Shown in pieces: positions 45,297-54,181 of a stretch of DNA of 64,000 bases. Source of the DNA: Faecalicatena absiana. GTDB taxonomy: Bacteria; Bacillota; Bacilli; Lactobacillales; Lactobacillaceae. The notes under the pieces were generated by a model. The model saw only the letters and a program-made list of their open reading frames with translations, was not told where the DNA came from and searched no databases. Within the stretch, counting starts at the first letter, position 1. Each line of letters begins with the position of its first letter. Both the position numbers and the translations under genes were made by a program. Where the stretch lies: NCBI GenBank assembly GCA_017309015.1, contig JAEDAG010000005.1:1-64000 (forward strand), given 5' to 3'.

Positions 45297-46018
45297 CAGA
45301 AGAACGTTTGCAAAAGGTGATCGCGGAAGCCGGCCTGGCTTCGCGGCGTGAAGCCGAAAGAATGATTCTGGCCGGGCGGGTCAGAGTCGACGGCAAGGTC
45401 GTCAAGCAGCTGGGAACCAAGGTCTCATCATTTGAGCAGGTCGTCGTCGACGGCCAGCCAGTTGAGCGCCAGGCCAAGCACACCTACCTGTTCTACAAGC
45501 CCCGCGGCGTCGTTTCCACGGTCAAGGATGAAAAGGGGCGCAAGACGGTGGCCGACTACTTTCAAGATTTGCCATACCGCCTGTATCCAGTGGGGCGCCT
45601 TGACTATGATACTTCCGGCTTGCTGCTGATGACCAACGACGGGGAATTGGCCAACCTGCTGATGCACCCGAAGAATGAGGTCAACAAGGTCTACGTGGCT
45701 AAAATCAAGGGCCAGCTGACGCCAAGCGAGATCAAGGCCCTGGAAAGCGGGGTCCGGATCAACAAGGGCAAGTTCAAGACCAAGCCGGCCAGAGTCAAGA
45801 TCTTGAAGACCGACAAGAAGAAGGACGCGCAGATCGTTCAGGTGACGATCCATGAAGGCCACTACCACCAGGTCAAGGAAATGTTTCTGGCGGTTCACCA
45901 CTTGGTTGATAGGCTGTCCCGGGAAAAGTACTCCTTCTTGACCTTGGACGGATTGATTTCAGGCCAATATCGCGAACTGACCCATAAAGAGATTGACAAG
46001 CTCAAGCAAGTGGATTAA
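45293..46018 (+). CDS. rluB: Pseudouridine synthase, RluB family
   Basis: Isomerises a specific uridine of 23S rRNA (near position 2605 by family knowledge). An N-terminal S4 RNA-binding domain (about 1-60, [17 protein letters not shown]) is followed by the catalytic domain with GRLDYDTSG, where D104 is the nucleophile. At 241 residues it is standard. It is the last gene of the cvfB-rluB run. Its stop codon TAA forms part of the -10 box of the downstream ribU promoter. Confidence 0.94.
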   Translation: MTEERLQKVIAEAGLASRREAERMILAGRVRVDGKVVKQLGTKVSSFEQVVVDGQPVERQAKHTYLFYKPRGVVSTVKDEKGRKTVADYFQDLPYRLYPVGRLDYDTSGLLLMTNDGELANLLMHPKNEVNKVYVAKIKGQLTPSEIKALESGVRINKGKFKTKPARVKILKTDKKKDAQIVQVTIHEGHYHQVKEMFLAVHHLVDRLSREKYSFLTLDGLISGQYRELTHKEIDKLKQVD

Positions 46019-46021
46019 AAT
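45993..46021 (+). promoter_or_regulatory. Consensus promoter of the FMN riboswitch-ribU unit
   Basis: A perfect TTGACA (45993-45998), 17 bp, and TAAAAT (46016-46021). The promoter lies inside the last codons of rluB, and the rluB stop TAA is the start of the -10 box. Confidence 0.8.
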
Positions 46022-46049
46022 CTAAAATGTAAACGCTAATATATCAGTT

Positions 46050-46157
46050 GTCTTCGGGGCAGGGTGGAAATCCCGACCGGCGGTGTGAGTCCGCGACCCA
46101 CGTAAGTGGTTGAATGCAATTAAGCTACCGATAGTTAAAGTCTAGATGGAAGAAGAC
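46050..46157 (+). promoter_or_regulatory. FMN riboswitch (RFN element)
   Basis: The conserved RFN blocks are in order: TCTTCGGGGCAGGGTGGAAA, ATCCCGACCGGCGGT, AGTCCGCGACCC, a variant P4-P5 region, ACCGATAGT, AGTCTAGATGG and GAAGA. P1 is GTCTTC (46050-46055) with GAAGAC (46152-46157). It should switch off ribU when FMN is high. Confidence 0.95.
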
Positions 46158-46197
46158 AGACGTGAGCCAAGCAATTTATAAACATGCTTATTAATTC

Positions 46198-46232
46198 AGG
46201 TCTGTTGCTCTTCGAGGCAACGGACCTTTTTA
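46198..46232 (+). terminator. Riboswitch expression-platform terminator
   Basis: AGGTCTGTTGC pairs with GCAACGGACCT (one G-T pair) around an 8-nt loop, then T5. It lies between the aptamer and the ribU ribosome binding site, so control is by attenuation. Confidence 0.88.
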
Positions 46233-46255
46233 TATCTCTAGGAGGATTTGTAAGC

Positions 46256-46963
46256 ATGGAAATTGCCAACAATCGCAGATCAGCAAAATCAGTTTCGAAT
46301 TGGATTGCCTACGCCATGATCGGGGCAATCGCCTTTATCGTCATGAAATTTGAATTCCCGATCATGCCGGGCGTCGCTTTCTTGAAGATGGACTTCTCAG
46401 ACGTTATCGTGGTCATCAGCGCCTTTGTCTTTGGACCAGCTGGCGGGGCGGCCGTAGCCTTTATTAAGGGCTTTGTCTCCTTGCTCTTTAGCGGCTTTGC
46501 CCTGCCGTCTCTGGTGGGCCAGCTGGCGGCCTTCCTGGCCTCAATGGCCTTCGCTTTGCCGTTTTACTACATTGCCGGCTCAGTCAAGGATGAAGACCGC
46601 AAGTCCGCTAAGGGCTACCTGCTCCCAGTATTGGGCCTGGCAGTCGGCACCTTGTGCTTGACGGCGGTAATGTCTTTGAGCAACTGGTTCCTTTTGACGC
46701 CAGTCTACGCCTACACTTCAGTGCCGCAGGCGGCAAGCATGCACATGAACTACGCCCAGCTGCTGCAGTTCACTGAAAAGACCTACTTGGGCCAGATGCT
46801 GCACATTCCGTCAATGAGCAGCTACATCTTCGGGATCATCGCGCCTTTCAACCTGATCAAGGGCGCGATCAACTCAGTGGTCGTCTACGTGCTGTTTGCC
46901 TCAGTCCTGAAGACGATCAAGCCGTTCGTGCGCAAGCACTTCAACGTTTCAAGCAAGTACTGA
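46256..46963 (+). CDS. ribU: Riboflavin transporter, ECF S component RibU
   Basis: Membrane-embedded substrate-binding subunit for riboflavin uptake, working with a shared ECF energising module not encoded here. The protein has about six helices in 235 residues, with the family segments FPIMPGVAFLKMDFSDV near the N terminus and YIFGIIAPFNLIKGAINSV near the C terminus. I choose ATG 46256 after TAGGAGG; the upstream in-frame ATG 46184 lies inside the riboswitch platform. The FMN riboswitch supports the assignment. Confidence 0.95.
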   Translation: MEIANNRRSAKSVSNWIAYAMIGAIAFIVMKFEFPIMPGVAFLKMDFSDVIVVISAFVFGPAGGAAVAFIKGFVSLLFSGFALPSLVGQLAAFLASMAFALPFYYIAGSVKDEDRKSAKGYLLPVLGLAVGTLCLTAVMSLSNWFLLTPVYAYTSVPQAASMHMNYAQLLQFTEKTYLGQMLHIPSMSSYIFGIIAPFNLIKGAINSVVVYVLFASVLKTIKPFVRKHFNVSSKY

Positions 46964-47032
46964 TGCCGCTTCCTTTCTTAAACTTACTTATTGCTTATCT
47001 TTAATCTCTTTAAAGCAGCAGTGCTTTTTGCC

Positions 47033-47063
47033 AAAGCTCTTCCTCCGGGAAGAGCTTTATTTT
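47033..47063 (+). terminator. Terminator of ribU
   Basis: AAAGCTCTTCC pairs with GGAAGAGCTTT around a short loop, followed by ATTTT. Confidence 0.8.
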
Positions 47064-47121
47064 GTGCCAGAAATCGGGCAAATATGTTAGAATTGAGAAG
47101 TTAAAGGAGGAAGAGTTGGAC

Positions 47122-47517
47122 ATGGAGCATAAACCGCAAAAGCAGCGCCTGTCCCGCGTGGAGCTTCGCCGCCAAGCCGACGAGGAGCGCCGGGACCGCA
47201 ACGCTCCTTGGCAGTCCTTGATCTTGGTTTTGGTCTTGGTCGCCTTGGCCATCGTTCCAGTTGCCGCGCCGGGGACGACCCAGCAGGAAATGCGGCTGGA
47301 GGGCCAGCAAAGCGCGGTCAGGAAAGCTGCCAAGAAGAAGGTCAAGAAGCAGGCGGTCAAGAAGTCTTCCTCTGGCAAGACTTACGTGGTTCAGTCCGGC
47401 GACAGCTGGGCTTCGATTGCCGCCAAGCACGACATGACGGCGGATGAACTGGCCCAGTTGAACGATTCGACCACGACTGCCGTTCTGTCCGTTGGGCAGA
47501 AGCTCAAAGTCAAATAA
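47122..47517 (+). CDS. Membrane-anchored LysM-domain protein
   Basis: A 131-residue protein. An N-terminal basic cytoplasmic stretch (about 1-30) leads to one membrane helix (LILVLVLVALAIVPVAAP, about 33-50), then a lysine-rich linker (AAKKKVKKQAVKKSSS) and a single LysM domain (TYVVQSGDSWASIAAKHDMT..., about 85-130) for binding peptidoglycan outside the cell. Start ATG 47122 follows AAAGGAGG at 11 bp; a TTG two codons earlier is also possible. Similar proteins precede cmk-rpsA in other lactobacilli and B. subtilis (YpbE). Confidence 0.85.
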   Translation: MEHKPQKQRLSRVELRRQADEERRDRNAPWQSLILVLVLVALAIVPVAAPGTTQQEMRLEGQQSAVRKAAKKKVKKQAVKKSSSGKTYVVQSGDSWASIAAKHDMTADELAQLNDSTTTAVLSVGQKLKVK

Positions 47518-47538
47518 AAGAATTCATAGGAAAGGAAT

Positions 47539-47560
47539 GGAGCGAGCAATCGCTCCTTTT
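47539..47560 (+). promoter_or_regulatory. Hairpin between the LysM gene and cmk
   Basis: A perfect GGAGCGA-GCAA-TCGCTCC stem with a GNRA loop is followed by TTTT. It lies between a strong Shine-Dalgarno-like AGGAAAGGA (47528-47536) and the cmk ATG at 47570. It could be a weak terminator, or it could bring that site close to the start codon. Confidence 0.6.
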
Positions 47561-47569
47561 GATTGAAAT

Positions 47570-48238
47570 ATGCAAGTAGCGATTGATGGACCTGCATCAG
47601 CAGGGAAAAGTACCGTAGCCAAGATTGTAGCCAACAAGCTGTCATTTGTTTACATTGACACTGGGGCCATGTACCGGGCCTGCACCTTGATTGCCCGTGA
47701 CCATGACTTGGAATACGGCAACGAAAAGGGCATTTTGGCCGCGATTGACGAAGACGGGATCAAGCTGGAGCCTGGAGAAAAGGGGCAGAAGGTGATCGTA
47801 GCGGGCAAGGACGTCTCCCTGGAAATCCGGACCCCGGAAATTACCGCCCACGTTTCAGAAGTATCCGCCCTGCCAGGGGTCCGGGCCAAGATGGTCGACC
47901 TGCAAAGACAATTGGCCGGCTCAACCAACGTGATCATGGATGGCCGCGACATCGGCACCACGGTCTTGCCCAAGGCTGACGTGAAGATCTTCCTGGTTGC
48001 CAGCGCCCGCTCCCGGGCTGAGCGGCGGATGCTGGACTGGCAGGAGAAGGGCATTGAAGCCAAGCAGAGCCTGGAAGAAATTGAAGCGGACATCAGCAAG
48101 CGGGACTACCTTGACTCCCACCGCGAGATCTCACCGCTGAAGAAGGCAGACGACGCCATCGAGATCGATTCGACCCATATGACCATCGACCAAGTAGTCG
48201 ACGCGATCCTGACTGAGATTAAGAAAAAGCAAAAATAG
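47570..48238 (+). CDS. cmk: Cytidylate kinase
   Basis: Phosphorylates CMP and dCMP to the diphosphates. The P-loop GPASAGKST (7-15), the YIDTGAMYR nucleotide-binding segment, and MDGRDIGTTV and RDYLDSHREISPLKKADDA are all family motifs. 222 residues is normal. The ATG is fixed by the family's MQVAIDGPA start, yet there is no Shine-Dalgarno site at ordinary spacing; the nearest is 34 bp upstream across a hairpin. It is followed by the S1-like gene, as in many Firmicutes. Confidence 0.95.
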   Translation: MQVAIDGPASAGKSTVAKIVANKLSFVYIDTGAMYRACTLIARDHDLEYGNEKGILAAIDEDGIKLEPGEKGQKVIVAGKDVSLEIRTPEITAHVSEVSALPGVRAKMVDLQRQLAGSTNVIMDGRDIGTTVLPKADVKIFLVASARSRAERRMLDWQEKGIEAKQSLEEIEADISKRDYLDSHREISPLKKADDAIEIDSTHMTIDQVVDAILTEIKKKQK

Positions 48239-48341
48239 AGCTAATCCGGGAAAAAGTCAAAAAAGTCTGCTAAAATAGTAGCAAATTCAGCTATTTTTCG
48301 GTAGAATAGAGAACGAATAAACAGGGAGGCATTTTATATTT

Positions 48342-49547
48342 ATGTCAGAAAACAATCAATTTTTAGATGCTCTTGCACAAATGCAAGAAGTTAAAGTTGG
48401 CGATATCGTTGACGTTAACGTTTTGTCTGTAGAAGACAACCAAATCAACGTCGGCGTACAAAACGCCGGTGTTGAAGGCGTGATCACCCGCCGCGATTTC
48501 ACCAACGACCGCAGCGTTAACCTGCGCGACGCCGTTAAGCCAGGGGACACCTTCAAGGCTTACGTTGTTCGCCGTGCCGGTGGCGACAAGGAAAATGGTG
48601 AATTCTTCTTCTCAGTAACCCGCGTTAAGGAACGTGAAGCTTACGACAAGCTTCAAAAGGACTTTGAAGAAGGCAAGACCATTGAAGGCAAGGTTACCTC
48701 AGCTGTTCGTGGCGGCTTGCTGGTTGACGTTGGCACCCGTGGCTTCTTGCCAGCCAGCTTGATCTCAAACCGTTTCGTTTCAGACCTCAAGCCATACATT
48801 GGCAAGACCATCAAGGTTAAGATTACTGAAATCGACCCAGCTAAGAACCGTCTGATCCTTTCACACAAGGAACTTATCGAAGAAGAACGTGAAGAAGCAT
48901 TCGAAAACGTTGCTTCCCAACTCGTTGTTGGCGACATCGTAGAAGGCCGCGTATCACGTTTGACCAACTTCGGCTCCTTTGTTGACATCGGCGGCGTAGA
49001 CGGCTTGGTACACATTTCAGAAATTTCTTACAAGCACGTTGACAAGCCAAGCGACGTATTGAAGGTTGGCCAAGATGTTAAGGTTAAGGTTATTGGCATT
49101 GACAATGACCGTCACCGTATCTCCCTGTCAATCAAGCAAACTGAACCATCACCATTCGAACAAGCTACTGCTAACTTGAACGAAGGTGACATCATCGAAG
49201 GTGAAGTTAAGTCATTGACTAACTTTGGTGCATTTGTTGAAGTCGCTGACGGCATCCAAGGTTTGGTACACGTTTCAGAAATCTCCAACAAGCACGTTGA
49301 CAAGCCAAGCGACGTCTTGACTGTTGGTGAAAAGGTTAAGGTTAAGGTTCTTAACATCGACCCAAGTGAAAGAAGAATCTCCCTGTCAATTAAGCAAGCT
49401 GATCCAGAGAATGCTTCTTCATCAAACGACAGACCTCGTTCACGTCGTTCATCAAACAACGACTCAGTTGCTCGCAAGTACATGAGCAACGACGACAACG
49501 GCTTCTCACTTGGTGACATGATCGGTGACCAACTTAAGAAGCGTTAA
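48342..49547 (+). CDS. rpsA: Ribosomal protein S1-like protein (four S1 domains)
   Basis: An RNA-binding protein of 401 residues with four S1 repeats (about 16-90, 107-175, 193-262, 278-348), each with the FGSFVDIGG / GFLP-type pattern. Gram-positive S1 homologues are shorter than the six-domain E. coli protein and their ribosomal role is debated. Repeats three and four are nearly duplicated (both contain GLVHVSEIS or GLVHISEIS then KHVDKPSDVL). Strong codon bias indicates high expression. The tail is Ser/Arg/Asn-rich. Confidence 0.94.
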   Translation: MSENNQFLDALAQMQEVKVGDIVDVNVLSVEDNQINVGVQNAGVEGVITRRDFTNDRSVNLRDAVKPGDTFKAYVVRRAGGDKENGEFFFSVTRVKEREAYDKLQKDFEEGKTIEGKVTSAVRGGLLVDVGTRGFLPASLISNRFVSDLKPYIGKTIKVKITEIDPAKNRLILSHKELIEEEREEAFENVASQLVVGDIVEGRVSRLTNFGSFVDIGGVDGLVHISEISYKHVDKPSDVLKVGQDVKVKVIGIDNDRHRISLSIKQTEPSPFEQATANLNEGDIIEGEVKSLTNFGAFVEVADGIQGLVHVSEISNKHVDKPSDVLTVGEKVKVKVLNIDPSERRISLSIKQADPENASSSNDRPRSRRSSNNDSVARKYMSNDDNGFSLGDMIGDQLKKR

Positions 49548-49566
49548 TGCTTTAAAACAAAATAAA

Positions 49567-49594
49567 GAAGGCCGACCCGCGTCGGTCTTTTTTA
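49567..49594 (+). terminator. Terminator of rpsA
   Basis: AAGGCCGAC pairs with GTCGGTCTT around CCGC (one G-T pair), then T6. Confidence 0.88.
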
Positions 49595-49652
49595 TTTCCT
49601 AGAGTATAATTATATAGAGACAGATTTTTTAGAAAGTAAAAGAGGTGAGTAG

Positions 49653-50960
49653 ATGCCATTACCTGTAGTGGCCATTATTGGCCAGCCAAACGTTGGCAAG
49701 TCAACCCTGTTCAACCGCATCATCAACGAACGGGTGGCGATCGTCGAAGACAAGCCGGGCGTGACCCGCGACCGGAACTATGCCCGGGCCAGCTGGATGG
49801 GCCACCAATTTAGCATTATCGATACCGGGGGGATTACCTGGGAGAATTCCACGATTGACGAAGAAATCCGCGCCCAAGCCGAGATTGCCATCGAGGAAGC
49901 CGACGTCATCGTCATGATCGCGGACGCGTCAAAGGGCGTTACTGACTTGGACGAGCGCATCGCCCGTCTGCTCTACCGGAGCAAGAAGCCGGTTCTGCTG
50001 GGGATCAACAAGGCTGACAACCCTGAGCAGCGAGCCGACATCTATGATTTCTATTCCTTGGGCCTGGGCGAGCCAATTCCCGTCTCTGGGGCCCATGGGA
50101 CCGGTCTGGGCGACCTGCTGGACAAGGTGGTCGAGAACTTCCCGCCAGAGGCGGAAAACGCCGCTGACGACGTCATTTCCTTCTCAGTGATCGGCCGGCC
50201 AAACGTTGGCAAGTCCTCCATCGTCAACCGCCTGTTGGGTGAGGATCGGGTGATCGTGGCCAATGAAGAAGGCACCACCCGGGACGCGATCGACACGCCA
50301 TTTGAAAAGGACGGGACCAAGTTCAGAGTCGTTGACACGGCCGGCATCCGCCGCCGGGGCAAGGTCTACGAAAAGACCGAGAAGTACTCGGTCATGCGTG
50401 CAATGAGCGCTCTGGAGCGCTCTGACGTCGCCGTTTTGGTTCTGGACGCAAGTACTGGGATCCGGGAACAGGACAAGCACGTGGCCGGCTACGCCCATGA
50501 GGCGGGCATTGGGGTCATCATTGCCGTCAACAAGTGGGATGTGCCTAAGAAGACTTCCTCTTCCGGCCAGGACTTTGAGGCCGTCATCCGCGATGAGTTT
50601 GCCTACCTGGACTACGCCCCGATCGTCTTTGTTTCCGCCAAGACCGGCAAGGGAATCGATGATTTGCCAAAACTGGTTGAAAAGGTCTACGAGAACCAAA
50701 GCCAGCGGATCCAGTCCAGCGTCTTGAACGACCTGCTTCTGGAAGCCAGCCGCCTGGTTCCGGCGCCAATGGTCAAGGGCAAGCGCCTGCGGGTCTACTA
50801 CATGACCCAGGTCAAGTCCAATCCGCCGACTTTCGTGGTCTTCTGCAATGATCCCGAGCTCATGCACTTCTCCTACCAGCGCTTTTTGATCAACCAGCTG
50901 CGGGAGAACTTTGACTTTACGGGAACCCCAATCAAGATCTTGCCGCGCAAGCGCAAGTAG
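49653..50960 (+). CDS. der: Ribosome biogenesis GTPase Der (EngA)
   Basis: A tandem GTPase acting in 50S subunit maturation. The two G domains begin with GQPNVGKST (about 9-17) and GRPNVGKSS (about 183-191), with DTGG and DTAG switch motifs and NKAD and NKWD specificity motifs. A C-terminal KH-like domain completes the 435 residues. The ribosome binding site is AAGAGGTGAG. It lies between rpsA and hup, the classic order cmk-rpsA-der-hup of Firmicutes. Confidence 0.96.
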   Translation: MPLPVVAIIGQPNVGKSTLFNRIINERVAIVEDKPGVTRDRNYARASWMGHQFSIIDTGGITWENSTIDEEIRAQAEIAIEEADVIVMIADASKGVTDLDERIARLLYRSKKPVLLGINKADNPEQRADIYDFYSLGLGEPIPVSGAHGTGLGDLLDKVVENFPPEAENAADDVISFSVIGRPNVGKSSIVNRLLGEDRVIVANEEGTTRDAIDTPFEKDGTKFRVVDTAGIRRRGKVYEKTEKYSVMRAMSALERSDVAVLVLDASTGIREQDKHVAGYAHEAGIGVIIAVNKWDVPKKTSSSGQDFEAVIRDEFAYLDYAPIVFVSAKTGKGIDDLPKLVEKVYENQSQRIQSSVLNDLLLEASRLVPAPMVKGKRLRVYYMTQVKSNPPTFVVFCNDPELMHFSYQRFLINQLRENFDFTGTPIKILPRKRK

Positions 50961-51017
50961 CTGGATCACACGCGTTGTTTTTCTTGCTCTTTTTGCAAGA
51001 ATGACACATGAAAAGGC

Positions 51018-51108
51018 TTGTTCTCAAGGCATTCTTGTGATAATTTAGAGAACAGGGAATTAATTGAATGCAATCAGCGCTCAGTGTCCCTCATTCTATT
51101 TAGAATGA
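51018..51108 (+). promoter_or_regulatory. hup promoter and leader palindrome
   Basis: TTGTTC (51018-51023) and an extended -10, TG-T-GATAAT (51036-51044), with 15-bp spacing. In the ~100-nt leader a perfect 8-bp palindrome TCATTCTA-TT-TAGAATGA lies at 51091-51108. Confidence 0.5.
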
Positions 51109-51152
51109 TGTGATTAGGCCACCGTGCCTGATTTATAGGAGGTGAATTCCAC

Positions 51153-51428
51153 ATGGCAAATAAGGCAGAATTAGTATCAGAAGTAGCTGCTAAGACTAAG
51201 CTGACTAAGAAGGACGTTTCAGAAGCCGTTGACGCAATCTTTGAATCAATCCAAGAAGACTTGGCTAAGGGTGAAAAGGTACAATTGATCGGCTTCGGTA
51301 CTTTCGAAGTTCGTGAACGTGCAGCTCGCAAGGGTCGCAACCCTCAAACCGGTGCTGAAATCGAAATTCCAGCAAGCAAGGTTCCTGCATTTAAGCCAGG
51401 TAAGGCTCTTAAGGACGCTGTTAAGTAA
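51153..51428 (+). CDS. hup: Nucleoid protein HU
   Basis: A 91-residue histone-like DNA-bending protein. The N terminus [21 protein letters not shown], the [20 protein letters not shown] arm with the intercalating-proline region, and the [15 protein letters not shown] end are standard for HU. Codon bias is very strong, fitting an abundant protein. It has a TAGGAGGTGA ribosome binding site, its own promoter and its own terminator. Confidence 0.97.
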   Translation: MANKAELVSEVAAKTKLTKKDVSEAVDAIFESIQEDLAKGEKVQLIGFGTFEVRERAARKGRNPQTGAEIEIPASKVPAFKPGKALKDAVK

Positions 51429-51445
51429 TTGACGCGCTTTAAAAC

Positions 51446-51478
51446 GAAAACGCTAGGAGATATTCCTGGCGTTTTTTG
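51446..51478 (+). terminator. Terminator of hup
   Basis: AAAACGCTAGGA pairs with TCCTGGCGTTTT (one mismatch-free run with G-T pairing) around GATAT, then T tract. Confidence 0.88.
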
Positions 51479-51798
51479 TTTGCCTTGATGCGATCTTTCT
51501 GATTGATGGCATTATTATTAAAGAACTATTAAGGATAGGCCGGCAAAGCAGAGCCCAAGCACGGGCGAAAGCCTTGTTATGAGTGCTTTTTAACTTGATA
51601 TAATCTAATGAAAAGTCACAAATTCAGCACAAATTAGCATATCTTTTCTGCTATAATTTAGGTTGAATTAAAACTTAGGATCAAGCTTGCGGAATTGCCG
51701 CAAGTTGATGACTGTTCAAAACTAAGTTTGGGCATGCTTTCTCTTGCATATCTGCAAAATAGGTGAAAAGCAAAATTATGACAAGGAGTGCTTAACAA
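51479..51798. other. Gap upstream of the first PAS-GGDEF-EAL gene
   Basis: No gene is seen. Two TATAAT boxes (51599-51604 with TTGTTA 19 bp upstream, and 51652-51657) are promoter candidates for the gene at 51799. The leader would be long, 140-190 nt. Confidence 0.5.
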
Positions 51799-53529
51799 AT
51801 GCCTGAATATCAATTTCAGCCAAGCGAGCGGCGACAGTATGAAACCCTGCCGATTCCGCTGGGAATCTACCAAGTGGTGAATGGCAAGACCAGAACGCTC
51901 TTGGTGTCCGATCAGCTTTGCCAGCTGATGGGCATGACCCGGGAAGAACTGGTTAAATCCTTTAATGACAACATGTTTGCCTACGTCCATCCAGCGGACA
52001 TTGGCAAGCTCAGCTACTATAGTGAGCAGCTGCACCTGCAGGGCAATAAATTCAGCTACAATATCTTTTACCTCCTGCGCAATGCCAGGACTGGCCGCTA
52101 TCAGCACGTGCACACGATTGGCCGGGTCAAGACCATGGCTGACGGGAGCGTCGTGGCTTTCTTGTTCTATGAGAATCTTGACCATGATGATCAGGAAATG
52201 AGTGAAAGCCGCAAGGCCTATGCCAAGAAGAGTCAGGACGTGATCAATACCGATGAGTTAACCGGCCTGCCCAACAGCCACTTCATTGACAAGTTTGCCT
52301 TGGAGAAGGTGGCCGAATTGTGGGAAAGTGGCGGGCAGCCGGTAGCCGTCTTGGTCAACATTTCCAACATGAAGGGCTACAACGATCAGTTTGGGCAAAC
52401 TAAGGGCAGCTGCCTGCTGACGGCCGTGGCCAACCGTTTGTCGGCTGCTTTCCCAAGTCAGCTGGTCGCCCGCTGGAAGGGCGACCGCTTCATCATCTTT
52501 ACCTTGGAGGATGGGCTCGCGCAGACCTTGGCCAATTTGCACCGTGATTTCCGCGACCTGGTTGATGGGGATGCGGCCGATATTTCTTTTGGCGTCTATA
52601 TCATTCAGAAGGGGGACGCGATTCGACAGATTATTGACCGGGCCAGCTTTGCCATGAGCCAGATTGGTGAAGACCGCCGCCTTTACGTGATGAAATACGA
52701 CCAGGCAGCTGAAGCACGCTATTTGTCCGAGAATTACTTCCTGGACCACTTGCAGGAGGCGATGGACAAGCACTGGATCCAGGTCTTTTTCCAGCCGATC
52801 TATGACAATTTGACAGGCAAGGTCAGTGATTATGAAGCCTTAGCCCGCTGGATTGATCCGCAAAAGGGCCTGGTTGGACCGGGCCAGTTTATTCCAGTGA
52901 TTGAGAAACGCCACCTGACTCACTACCTGGACCGCTATATGCTGATTGAAGTCTTGAAGAAATTGCGGGCCTGGAAAATAAATGGGGTCCCCCTGCACCC
53001 AGTCTCCGTCAACTTGTCGCACGAAGACTTTGAGTGGACGCAAATGGTCGACGACATTCAAAGCCAGGTCAAAAAATACGACATCGATCCCAGCTTGATC
53101 AGTATCGAAATCACCGAGCGCGACCTGTCGGGCGACATGACCCTGCTGCAGGAAAAGATGGAACAGCTGCATGAAGCGGGCTTTGACTTTTGGATGGATG
53201 ATTTCGGGTCTGGCTATTCCAGTTTGAATAGTCTGTATGAATACAAATTTGACCTGCTTAAGCTGGACATGAAATTCGTCCAGCACTTGGACCAAAATGA
53301 CGGCATCAATCGCAAGCTGCTGGCCAGCCTGGCACAGATGGCCATGAAGATGGGGTTGCGGACGCTATGTGAAGGGGTCGAGACCGAGGAAGAATACGAT
53401 TTTGTCAAGGAAATCGGAGTTGACAAGACCCAAGGCTTCTTATTGGCCAAGCCGCAGCCGCTGGATGATTTCGCTCGGCCGATTCCGCTGGCAGAATTGC
53501 AGAAATTGGTTCAGGAAGAAAACAGTTAA
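51799..53529 (+). CDS. PAS / degenerate GGDEF / EAL protein, copy 1
   Basis: A 576-residue cytoplasmic protein. A PAS-like sensor occupies about residues 1-125. A GGDEF fold follows (about 150-300; TDELTGLPN is kept) but its signature reads WKGDRF (226-231), so cyclase activity is unlikely. The EAL domain (about 310-560) has EAL at 346-348, N405, E437/E440, DDFG 467-470, K488, EGVET 525-529 and QGFLLAKPQP, the full set expected of an active c-di-GMP phosphodiesterase. It has an AAGGAG ribosome binding site and is the first of three tandem relatives. Whether this organism makes c-di-GMP is unknown. Confidence 0.9.
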   Translation: MPEYQFQPSERRQYETLPIPLGIYQVVNGKTRTLLVSDQLCQLMGMTREELVKSFNDNMFAYVHPADIGKLSYYSEQLHLQGNKFSYNIFYLLRNARTGRYQHVHTIGRVKTMADGSVVAFLFYENLDHDDQEMSESRKAYAKKSQDVINTDELTGLPNSHFIDKFALEKVAELWESGGQPVAVLVNISNMKGYNDQFGQTKGSCLLTAVANRLSAAFPSQLVARWKGDRFIIFTLEDGLAQTLANLHRDFRDLVDGDAADISFGVYIIQKGDAIRQIIDRASFAMSQIGEDRRLYVMKYDQAAEARYLSENYFLDHLQEAMDKHWIQVFFQPIYDNLTGKVSDYEALARWIDPQKGLVGPGQFIPVIEKRHLTHYLDRYMLIEVLKKLRAWKINGVPLHPVSVNLSHEDFEWTQMVDDIQSQVKKYDIDPSLISIEITERDLSGDMTLLQEKMEQLHEAGFDFWMDDFGSGYSSLNSLYEYKFDLLKLDMKFVQHLDQNDGINRKLLASLAQMAMKMGLRTLCEGVETEEEYDFVKEIGVDKTQGFLLAKPQPLDDFARPIPLAELQKLVQEENS

Positions 53530-53605
53530 ACTTGTGTGCGAAAATTTGATACAATTATCAGGTCACAAGCTCAGGAAAGTGAAGCAAAAATAGGGGCATT
53601 AAGAA

Positions 53606-53994
53606 ATGAAGATAATTGGCGCGTACAAATTTTCGCCGGAAGAACGCCGGCTGTATGAAAAATTGCCCATTCCCATGGCAATCTACCAGGTGATCCGGGG
53701 GGAGCAGGTCACGGTTCTGGCTACTCCAGCTTGAATGACCTGTATGAATATGACTTTGACCTGATCAAGATTGACATGAAGTTCGTTCAGCACCTGGACG
53801 ACAACGACGGGGCCAACCGCAAGCTGATGAAGAGCCTGGTCAAGGTGGCCAAGGAAATGGGCATCCTTTCTTTGACGGAAGGGGTGGAGACCAAGGAGCA
53901 GTATGACTTCGTCAAGGAAATCGGCTGCAACAAAACGCAAGGCTTCCTGTTGGCCAAGCCGTGGCCAATGGATGACTTCGGCAGAATTCTTTAA
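53606..53994 (+). pseudogene. Collapsed PAS-GGDEF-EAL gene, copy 2
   Basis: Starting at ATG 53606, about 37 codons match the PAS start of copies 1 and 3 (YKFSPEERRLYEKLPIPMAIY), then the reading frame stops at a TGA (53732-53734). From about 53720 another frame encodes the last ~90 residues of the EAL domain (LNDLYEYDFDLIKIDMKFV to KPWPMDDFG), closest to copy 3. About 1.3 kb is missing, with a frame change at the join. GGTTCTGG (53713-53720) sits at the junction and fits both sides, so deletion between short repeats is likely. Not functional as an enzyme. Confidence 0.88.
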
Positions 53995-54022
53995 AGCAGG
54001 AAAGAACCAAACAAATAACCTA

Positions 54023-54060
54023 AAAAGGATCTGCATCAATGACGATGCAGATTCTTTGTT
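54023..54060 (+). terminator. Terminator after the collapsed copy
   Basis: AAAGGATCTGCATC pairs with GATGCAGATTCTTT around AATGAC, followed by a short T run. Confidence 0.75.
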
Positions 54061-54181
54061 TAGCCGAAAAAATAAAAACATCCGGACTTTTTTGCTATAA
54101 TAGCATTAACGCGTGCGGACTGCGTTAGCTTCAGCCTAGGATATTTGTCAGCGGATTAGTCTAGAAATCAGGTAATTGCGA

